This document shows positions 1-9,148 of a stretch of 64,000 nucleotides of DNA, piece by piece. Both the position numbers and the translations under genes were made by a program. Under the pieces are notes generated by a model. That model did no database searches and was not told where the DNA came from. It saw only the letters and a program-made list of their open reading frames with translations. The DNA comes from Tubulanus polymorphus (lineage: Eukaryota; Nemertea; Palaeonemertea; Tubulaniformes; Tubulanidae), in NCBI RefSeq assembly GCF_964204645.1, contig NC_134036.1, forward strand, positions 5,345,600-5,409,599, read 5' to 3'. Position 1 is the stretch's first letter. The number at the start of each line of letters is the position of its first letter.

Positions 1-386
1 CGACTGTCAGGTGACTACGTCAAACATATCACATCTTTACGCTTTATGTGACGAAGATATAAAGCTTTCGGGTCGGGTGGTGGTAAGTGTAGAATCGCAA
101 AAATTCGAAGTACATCAAAGTGTCCCATAAACTCCTTTAACTCACTTCTTGTGACAGTGGCAATAATGCACTTTCCGAAAAATGTGCTTACTTTTTGCTT
201 TTTGAAAGTGAGTTTTTAGAGCGTCTGTATCTCGATACTGCGCTACAAGAACAATGACCAACGGGTAGACACCCAAGGAGCAACTATTGCTCGTATGGAC
301 TCAACACACGATAGAGTCACTGTGTCAGGAACCCTTATCGCTCCCGTGCGGAGAGTGGGGATGCCCGACACGGTAACAAGTATCTC
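1..386. repeat. Array-unit repeat, left-edge copy
   Basis: This block is repeated without gaps at 63615-64000; I counted two substitutions by eye. A more diverged version lies downstream of copy 4, around 43192-43640. Copies 4 and 6 both carry it about 0.6 kb after their stop codons. Its presence at base 1 therefore implies that another receptor gene ends about 0.6 kb before the window. It encodes no recognisable protein; short open frames in it are not maintained between its copies. Confidence 0.85.
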
Positions 387-1830
387 ACTAAATTGATTGT
401 ACCTACGGCGCAGTAACGAAACACGGGCAAACTCTCTTTCACAAAGTGTGAAAAGCATCTTTAGAAAGTGTATTATTCATCGTCATTACCGCTGGACGTA
501 TCGGCCCCACTCCGCGCGGTTGCGCCACCGCGCAGGATTTACGCGAAGCAGCAGAACACAAACATGGCCACTCTTCCAATTTTCAATGATAGAAATCGTG
601 TGTGCATTTCAATTATTTCGGCTGTTAGGGTTTTAAGGCACAATATAAGTTGATGATGCGATATGGCGATGTTAATTAATGATAATTCCGCAGTGAAGCT
701 AGTCACGAACGGTGCCGATTGAGTGTACAGCTGCCAAAACACTGAAACGTGCATAGTTGCGTAACTATTTGCAGTGAATTGCAGACAAAACATGAAGCCT
801 TAACGGACATTTAAAAAAAAATTATACCAATCGCAATTGTAAAATAAAATGAGATAGAACCTAAGTTAAAATTCTGGCCATTTCTAAAATATTATTACTA
901 ATTTTTAGTCAGGGCCGAAGGTTTAGTTTTCCAACAATAATGAGGCGTGGTAGGTAGTCATGCAATTCAAGTCATCATTTATTACACGTTACTTCCGTGT
1001 TGTTGAAAATCTCGCGAGTCCTGGACCAAACCCCAATGAACAATGTGATCTGTGTGCTGGCCACAAATGCACACAGATCACACTACACTACCCATTAAAC
1101 ACTCCAGTACCCACAGCTTTTATATATCCATCCAAATATTTAGAGTGGATGATAGATAACAAGTGCACACGAATTGATTGTATGACATATCACATAATAT
1201 CGTCACGCTTTATGCGACAAAGACGTAAAGCTTTCGGCCGGGTGGTAGTAACGGCTAGTTTAGTTTGAGCTCTTTTTTGAAGAATCTAATCTATAAAAGA
1301 TCGGGACCAGTTGCTCAGAAGTTGGATAAAGATAAAGTGTATTATTCATGAATAGCATAGTTAAAATGAACTTTTAATTTTCACCATGTCAAGTGTCCAC
1401 TGGTTAACTCTTACCAAATTCTGAGCGACTGGTCCTTGAATGGTGACAAAGAGGACCGAGGAACAGGGGTTCCCTTGCTGGAAACGAAACTATGTCTTTC
1501 GAAACAACATCATCGAATCGAATCGAAAACTTCAAATTCTCATTCCAAGCAGACAATCGTTGCTGACTATAGCCATATAAGATTTCCACGCTATGAATAA
1601 AGCGTTACAGTCTTCAAAAACATTTTCTAATCTACTAATCAAGGTTTTCTTAGATGAAAAGATATCAATATTAGGTTTATAATGATATCATGGTGTATAT
1701 ACATTGACTATTCTCGGGTTTTCAAAAGACCGTGGCGCACGAAACCATCGTGAGTATATTTGATATAGAGGAATGCATGATACATTGTACTGAAATCCGC
1801 TGTCATGTACAGAAATGTTGAGACCGTTTT

Positions 1831-1854
1831 TACAGTAACTGCCTCCAGGCATTT
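1831..1854 (+). promoter_or_regulatory. Conserved upstream box, copy 1
   Basis: This is a variant (CTCCAGGCATTT in place of CTCGAGGCGTTT) of a box found about 1.0-1.3 kb before every receptor gene. The core is ACAGTAACTGCC followed by a GCCTCGAGGC palindrome. Conservation between diverged A- and B-type spacers is visible. A regulatory role is inference. Confidence 0.35.
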
Positions 1855-2290
1855 CACAATATATAAGCATTGCCGCAATATCTCTTCAGTGTCTCACTCA
1901 GTTGGATTCTAGAAAACGTTGGGATATGCAACAAATTTCAAATACGAATGGATTTAAACTATCCTTATCACCGATGTAGCTTTAAATTCAGCGCAATACT
2001 CAAATTTTGATGGGAAAGCTTTTATTATTAAACAAAATTGTTCAATTTGTTTTAATCCATTATAATTAGGCGTGAGAAAATACAGGTTATACAGATATTC
2101 CTATTCGATCGGACGTATTTATCAAAACGAAAAATCTACTTATCGCGAATATCCCAATTCGGGATCTATAATCATATACTGTTCAGACAATGTGACTCGA
2201 ACTATTGTTTTTAGAGAATTCCTATTCGGTCGAGGCACACGACAGAAGATGCCAAAATAAACGTTGAGCTAAATCGCTGCATTCATATAC

Positions 2291-2324
2291 CTTGGAGTAA
2301 TCATTTTCAAATGATTACTCCAAG
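2291..2324. repeat. Perfect 16-bp inverted repeat (palindrome)
   Basis: The arm CTTGGAGTAATCATTT is followed by a two-base spacer (TC) and its exact reverse complement. The same palindrome occurs unchanged at 44857-44890 before copy 5, about 0.7 kb upstream of the start codon in both cases. It could form a cruciform or hairpin, bind a dimeric factor, or be a mobile-element remnant. Confidence 0.8.
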
Positions 2325-2910
2325 CATATACAATGTCTATTTCGTTTGAATATGACGCGCTGGAATTCCTGTGGCCTCTTCGAGACTCGATCGGACTTAT
2401 ATCCCAGATTTGTGTCAAAAGATCAGATTGAGTTTGATTTACGTTTCTTATTCTAAATATTAATAAAATCAACAGCGATTTCGATGATAATGAGTTTTTA
2501 TACAACGTCCTGCTATACGCGGTTATAGAAACGAAGTCGATTCGAATTTTACGTTTCTAAAGCAAAATTAAATCTCATTTCTAATAATCTCGTAACGGTA
2601 ACTTTTGATGACATGCATAACTTACGCGTTTCATATGAAGGAAAAAAATCGATACCTTATTTATATATTTGTTATTAAATGTATAATGAATCGGAAATTC
2701 GGATCGACGGATGTTTTGAGTATATATATGTAGTAATTATATGAACATTAACATATAGCGATGAATGAACGAAATAAAACTAGAATAAGTGAGAAAATCA
2801 AGGATCTCCTTATTCTGTTGCGTCATTATTTTTTCTTCGGTTGAATTTACGAAATATGTATTTTTTACTGAACACATACTATGATTTTCGACTCGCCGGA
2901 TCGAATTTTC

Positions 2911-2991
2911 TGATTGGATGAAATCGGATCGTGATCCGACCAATGACAGATTCTGTGAAACTTGATGAATTTCGTTCATTCTGTCGCAGTG
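2911..2991 (+). promoter_or_regulatory. Inverted CCAAT pair and start region, copy 1
   Basis: ATTGG at 2913-2917 faces CCAAT at 2940-2944, an inverted CCAAT-box pair. It is followed by TCATTC at 2976-2981, which fits an initiator, and by a pyrimidine-rich stretch ending in GCAG just before the ATG. The arrangement is kept in the other copies. Either this is a compact core promoter with a very short 5' UTR, or GCAG is the acceptor of a 5'-UTR intron. The sequence alone does not decide. Confidence 0.5.
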
Positions 2992-5900
2992 ATGTTGTTC
3001 GGTGTGGAGCAGCGCCTGAGAGCGCTGTTTATTTCGTCGCTGATCGTCTGTCAAATTCGCATCGCGCGCGCTGATCGCGCAGACTCTATCGAGGAATCGT
3101 CTGTGACGGTAAGTTCGTCTTGTAACAATACGTGGTACCCGCTAGATTTTACGTCCGGTTACATCGTTTCACCGAATTACCCGTCGTTCACGCGCGGTGT
3201 TGAATGTCGTTGGTTCATCAACAGTTCTTTACCAGGAACTTTCTTCATCCAAACGAAATTCGATATCGAGCCGTCAATATTCTGTAGTGATAATTACTTC
3301 CTCGTCTACGAGTCTGATAACAGATTCTGTGGTGATGGAAAACATGAAATTCGCCGTAACGAATCGATCTCGTTGATGTTTAAGAGTAACGTCGATGGCG
3401 CACGAGGTAGTCGGGTTTATGTCATATATCGTTATGATCGAAGTCGATTGAGAATCAGCCACGGATGCGGGATCTGGAATTTTAAAGTGCACGAATTGGA
3501 AACATCGACCGGATACAAATTCACGATGTTCTTTCATCGCGGATGTCAGCTGTTCGTCGAATGGAACGGCATCCCGGATGGTTTTGCTATGAATTTCACA
3601 TTCGTTGATCTGGACCTTAAACTATATTATTTCGGTGGCGTCGATCCAGCGGTGAATTTTCGTATCTATGAAGGCTGGAACATCAGCAGTGAGCCGATAG
3701 CGCTTATAGGTGCACAGAGCGGACAACAGCCGTCATCGTTTTATACCAAAACAAACAAGGCATTGCTTTATGTGTTAAATCAACGCAAAACAACGACTGA
3801 ACTTTTAGTACAAATTTATAAAATATCAGATTGGAACGTATCTAATCCGTTGGTTCAGATCTCTAATAACAAGTCGGGAGTGCTCATTCCCGATGACAAC
3901 AGTTTACACGTAATAACTCGATCGAAACACCTACACTGCTGGTCTATCACAGTGCAGGTGTTACAGTACGTCGTCTTCAACTGGACACGTGATCTCGTCA
4001 TATCCAGTGACGTCATCGGTGTATATAAGTTAGAAGCGTTGCGCGTTGTAGGAACTGATATTTTACTCGGTTACAACTACCTGGAATCACTGAGTGTTAA
4101 ATCTGACGGCTTTCTCGTCATACTGTGTGTTTTAACGAGACCGAACATCACGGAATCGATTCTAAGGATAGACTTCAGAATGAAATCAATATCGATGTCT
4201 AAATTGCGCATCATTCTACCCAGAGTAGGTATCAGATCATTGATGCACTCATATTTACACTCCATCGACGGAGATTCGCAGCTATGATTTCTAATGAAAT
4301 GAATTATTCTTTTGCTCAAATATATAGATAGACAACAGATTAAAACTGTCTACGAAGTCGATGGCATTTTTTTCGCTGCTTCCATTTCCGACAAGGAAGT
4401 TGAATTATCGCGTCAACCTGTACAGATTCAAATGGAAAGTCGAAATCTACGACAGCGATCTACAATTGAAAATGGTGTCTGTGAATTGTGAAAATACCGG
4501 ATACTACATATACGACGGTGGTAATTTCACGGCTAGACGATACGGTCCGTATTGTCCTGGTTCATCGGGTTATCGACGAAGTGTCGTCAGTCTGATTACA
4601 TCAGGCGGCCCGGTCATCGTAGTAGGCTATATTTATAACAGTCGAAGCAAGCAACGGATGGCCAGCGGATCTTTAAAGTTACGTCCGACCGACTGTGACG
4701 GTTATACTCTGCGCGAAGGAGAAAACCGGGTAACAATGCCGCAGACGCCACGCTGTTTCAGGATTACACCAGAAAACCGAGCAGTTTTACTACATAAAAT
4801 TCACATATTATCACAGCGCGAATTTGAGATCAGCGGATGCAGGCGCGATAACAGAACATCGCGCACAGCATGTAGATATCAAATGGTTCTCAGTATTCAG
4901 CGTCTTAACAACAGTCTCGTACTGCACACTGTCGCATTTCGGAGGGCGGATTTCTTCTGGATAAGACCGTACTTCGTCGAATTGCGGCGCATTTGCCAAA
5001 CATTGAGAAAACATGCAGTAATATCTGACTGGTGGGAGCGAACTGAAGGCGATTGCGGAATCGTGCAGTCACCAAACTACCCAGGGTCATCTAACCCGTT
5101 ATCCGTTACGTTGGAATACTGGATCGAATTCCAAAATGTTCTGACCCGAATTCACTTTTACCGATTCGTCATCAAAACAATGGAAAAGACGTCTTGTATT
5201 AAAGAATCCAGATACAAACTGGAGTCCGTCGCGTTCGTCCAGGAAGTAAGTTACCAGAGCCGCACAGCCCGACACGTAATCAAACTGTGCGAAACGTTTG
5301 CCGAACCGGGAGTTACGTTTTACAGTTATATGAATATTAAGATGCGCATCGAGGTGAAAAACCGAGTACCCAAATTTCGCATACAGTACGTACTAGAGGA
5401 ACAGTTACCAATAAAACAGATTGAAAATGTCTGTAAAACGGGATATATTGATACGGGAATCACTTGCGTAAAACACATCAGCGATAAACGTCTAAATTGG
5501 GAGAATGCTGAATTGTATTGTAGACACAAATACGCGGGACATCTACTCAGTATAAACTCACAACAGGAAATAATGTCTATTAAAATATTATTCTCTACAA
5601 GGCCGCTCATCTTAGATGTGTATTCGCAGAAAGCGTTCATAATGATGATTGGGTTAAAACTGCAGGTACAGTACTGTATTCTAGCCCATAACCTAAACTG
5701 TACATAGAACACATTCGTAAATGTCCGAGGGTTACATTTTCAGCTTGTAAATGGTTATTACACGTGGACTGATGGAAAACCATTGAGCTACACAGAGTGG
5801 TATCAACCTACAAATAACGACACGATACCAGAAGTAATTCAAGGATTGATATCTCCTCTCAGAAAACAACCGATAAATGACGTCAATATGCCGTGTACGG

Positions 5901-8900
5901 CGATGATATTGAATAATCCACGAGGATCAGCGAACTGGGTTCGATTCCCCTGCGGAATCGAAGAGGTTCACACGAGTTTCATTTGCGAATCGGACAGAAT
6001 AAGTGTCAAAAATTTAACTGAGAGAGAAAGCAACTCAACCAATAAGGCGTCATCCGAAACTAATAAACAACACATTTTTAATTATAATACAGTAAATGCA
6101 ACTTGTACAATGGGTTGGTTAGGTATAGCTGGGAAATGTTACCAAATACTGACAGATTGGAACAAAAACCGAAGTTTAGATATTGGGAAATCAAGAAAAC
6201 TGTGTCATGGAATCCGCGGTGAAGTCGGTTTGATACAGGATCTGATGCACCTTCAAATATTGATTGGTAGATTTAATTATCGGCACCACTATGGCGCTAT
6301 TCTAACTATCGGTTTTTGGAATCAATGGTTGAAAATAAAACCGTTTGTTACCAGGGATGAAATTACTTATAATCATTCGACTAATTGGGCATTGATACCG
6401 TGGCATAATCAATCAGATACAGTGCATTCTGTTTTGTGTTCATACAATGTAACTGATGAAGAGTTAGCTTCTATAAGCGGTTGTAAATCGTGGCAGTTTA
6501 AATGTAACGATCAAAGATGTATCAGTGACCATCGCGTATGTGATACCAGACACGACTGTCGACACGGTGAAGATGAACTTAATTGTACAGATATTAATTT
6601 ACACAGTCAGTTTCAATGCAATTATGGACAGATTATATCAGTTAGTGGTTTCTGTGATTTCATACAGGATTGTGTGGATGGTTCTGATGAAAACGCATGT
6701 TTTCATCCTCCGTGTTTGTCCGAACAATTTCGCTGCCAAAATGGTCAATGTATCAGTATTTCTAAGAGATGCGATGGATTCACTGATTGTAAAGACGGCT
6801 CCGATGAAATTGGATGCACTTCTCAAATGTGTCAAGGATTCCTGTGTAACAGTGGAGACTGTATCAGTTCTCAGTTGTATCAGGATGGTGTCGTAGATTG
6901 CAGTGGAAGCCTCGAAGAAGATGAATTAGTAACAGCTACTAATGTTTCAGTGAATCCTACTGTTTATTGCAACAATAGGAACCACTGTACGACTAACTTC
7001 ACTAATTACTGCATTGAATCTGATGAACAAAGATGTTCTTTCAATTCTCCTCATTGTTATTCAAGACGTCACAGATGTATTCTAGAAAGAATGACGAATG
7101 GTTACCCAGTTTGTCGAAATCTCGAGCACGTGTTAAGATGTGAAGATTTTGAATGTCCAGCTGGTACTGTAAAATGTCCAGCATCGTACTGTATACCGAT
7201 CAGACAGGTGTGCGATGGTCAATCAGATTGTCCTAATTCAGAAGATGAACAAAACTGCGAGACGTTTTCATGTCCGGGAATGTTTAAATGTGGCCACGAA
7301 AATCGATGTATCCCACAATTTGAAGTTTGCGATGGTGTCATAACTTGTAAACATAAAACTGATGACGAGGCTTTCTGTAACGTAACCTGCCGTGAAGGTT
7401 GTGTGTGTCAAGGTTATTTGATCGATTGCCGAAATGCTGGTTTAACAAATATTACTGATCTTTTCTCGGCATCAACTCGAGTTTTAGTTTTGTCGAATAA
7501 CGAAATTACCTTAGACATGTCGACATTCCTTTCATATAACTATTTGCGCATGCTCAACATCTCTTCCAATGAATTGTCTAATATTTTACCTAAATCGTTC
7601 TCAAACCTGCATAATCTACAGACATTAGATCTTACACGCAACGACATCACATCATTATCTGCAAATACATTCATCGGGTTGAATAATTTGAAAGAGTTAT
7701 TGATTACTGAAAATCCAATACGTCATTTGGAGGACGAAACCTTCCAAGATTTGAAGTCACTTAAAGTTCTCGACCTCCACGAACTTTCGTTGTTGGTGCT
7801 TGGTAGAAACGTATTTCGAGGTTTATCTACATTACAGTCGTTGAATATCAGCTATAACAGAATCCATCATATTTCGCTTTACGCATTTTCTGGATTAACT
7901 TCACTTGAAATTCTTGATATAACCAACAACTTAAAAGTTATTTCTGTCGACAGAAATGTTTTCCACAATCTGACAGCATTGGTCTCCGTAAAGTCTGATG
8001 CTTACAAATTTTGCTGCATGGCTCCGAATGTTGACCAGTGCCTTCCGGAAGCTGACCAATTTTCCTCCTGTTCCGATCTGATGGGTAACACAGTCCTCAG
8101 AGCTATCATTTGGGTCATCGCTTCATTCAGTTTTATCGCTAACGGAATTGTCATTTCTCTTCGCATTCGAGCGATTCGATTCTCCTCCTCAAATCCTTCT
8201 TCAGACATCATCATCATTAATATCGCTGTGTGTGATTTTATGATGTCTATATATTTATTTGTGATCGCTGGGGCTGATTATACTTATAAAGGTATCTACT
8301 TTCTCAATTCAGAATCATGGACGGACAGTGCATTTTGTCGTCTAGCTGGAGTCGTGGTCACTATTTCTTGTGAAGGTTCGTTAATATTTTTGCTCATCAT
8401 GACACGTCATAGATTCTCAATTATAGTTAATCCATTTTCTGGGAGCCCGATTACATCTCCGAGATATGTGTGCATCATTTGTTGCACATGTTGGATCGTT
8501 TTGTGTGTTATTGCATCGCTACCTCTTACATCTATCTCTTACTTTGGGGACAATTTCTATGGCAGAACTGGAGTTTGTTTACCAATGAATTTAATTTCAA
8601 TTGACGTCAACGCCTGGCAATATTCATTCGCTATTTTTTCATTATCCAACTCATTCATACTCGCTACGATAATGGCGACTTATACGCAATTGTACCGACT
8701 CGTATCTGGAAGTAGGTCTGGCTCGGGTCGAATTGACCCTACAGAACTAGTTTTGGCACGCAGGAGTTTGGTGATAAATCTTTGCAATTTATTTTGCTGG
8801 CTGCCGTTAATTATCGTTCAGTTTTGCGTGGTATTTCGGGTAGAAATACCGAATCAGGTGGCGGCTTGGCTGGCGGTTCTTTTCTTACCGATCAACTCGT

Positions 8901-8992
8901 CCCTCAATCCCCTTCTTTACACAATACTGACTATCGATATGAAATCCATACGAGCAAAAACTAAACGCAGGCAACAACGAACGGATAAATGA
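2992..8992 (+). CDS. CUB/C-type lectin/LDLa/LRR 7TM receptor, copy 1 (A type)
   Basis: Exons are 2992-4224, 4328-5665 and 5744-8992. Donors are AGA|GTAGGT and CAG|GTACAG, acceptors ATAG|ATA and TCAG|CTT, both introns phase 0; the protein is 1,939 aa. In order: signal peptide (1-27, ending ARA); CUB with Cys44/72/98/113; CUB-like beta-sandwich sequence to about 650; CUB beginning CGIVQSPNYPG; CTLD (about 780-940) split by intron 2; degenerate CTLD (978-1089); LDLa modules 1104-1402, the fourth degenerate; LRR N-cap about 1406-1420; about seven LRRs to 1605; Cys hinge 1614-1633; 7TM about 1641-1920. GPCR landmarks are N1657, D1688, Cys1722/Cys1802, CWLP 1875-1878 and NPLLY. The DRY position reads HRF (1746-1748). 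The hinge and 7TM resemble GRL101/relaxin-type LGRs. The expected role is a plasma-membrane receptor; ligand and G protein are unknown. ATG 2992 is the only usable start, since the second conserved Met codon is GTG here. Confidence 0.88.
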
Positions 8993-9142
8993 AATAGCAC
9001 AGAGTGGTTGGTATATATCGCCAGTCAAAACCATGCTTCGATTTTATTTTCTGTCGGGGATATTTTATACTAAATCATCATTCTATACTCTATACACCCC
9101 CTTATTTTTGCATTGTTCTCTTTTCGTCGTTTTTTCGCATGC

Positions 9143-9148
9143 AATAAA
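9143..9148 (+). terminator. Poly(A) signal, copy 1
   Basis: AATAAA lies 151 bp after the stop codon, in the context GCATGCAATAAATT. The same context is kept after copies 2 and 5. Further AATAAA motifs occur near 9415-9426. Confidence 0.5.

Larger units (their letters stand above)
387..2991. other. Non-coding spacer upstream of receptor copy 1
   Basis: I find no protein-coding gene here. A second, diverged version of the edge-repeat motif (TTTATGCGACAAAGACGTAAAG-like) lies near 1200-1250. A conserved upstream box is at 1831-1854 and a perfect palindrome at 2291-2324. From about 1400 onward the sequence is homologous to the spacer before copy 5 (about 44085-45561), so these two are A-type promoters. 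Small open frames here, for example at 960-1268, show no signal, domain or conservation. Confidence 0.7.

Noticed and set aside
243-458. Small open frames in the array-unit repeat, e.g. 243-458 (-) and 43430-43645 (+)
   Set aside because: Indels between the three versions of the repeat break the frames, and no domain or signal is visible.
4361-5707. Exons 1, 2 and 3 of each copy as three separate genes
   Set aside because: The frames end at splice donors and restart at acceptors in phase 0, the CTLD is split across the second junction, and only exon 1 has a signal peptide.
6525-6896. Overlapping + and antisense frames inside the LDLa and hinge regions
   Set aside because: They are shadows of the conserved coding frame and follow its codon structure.
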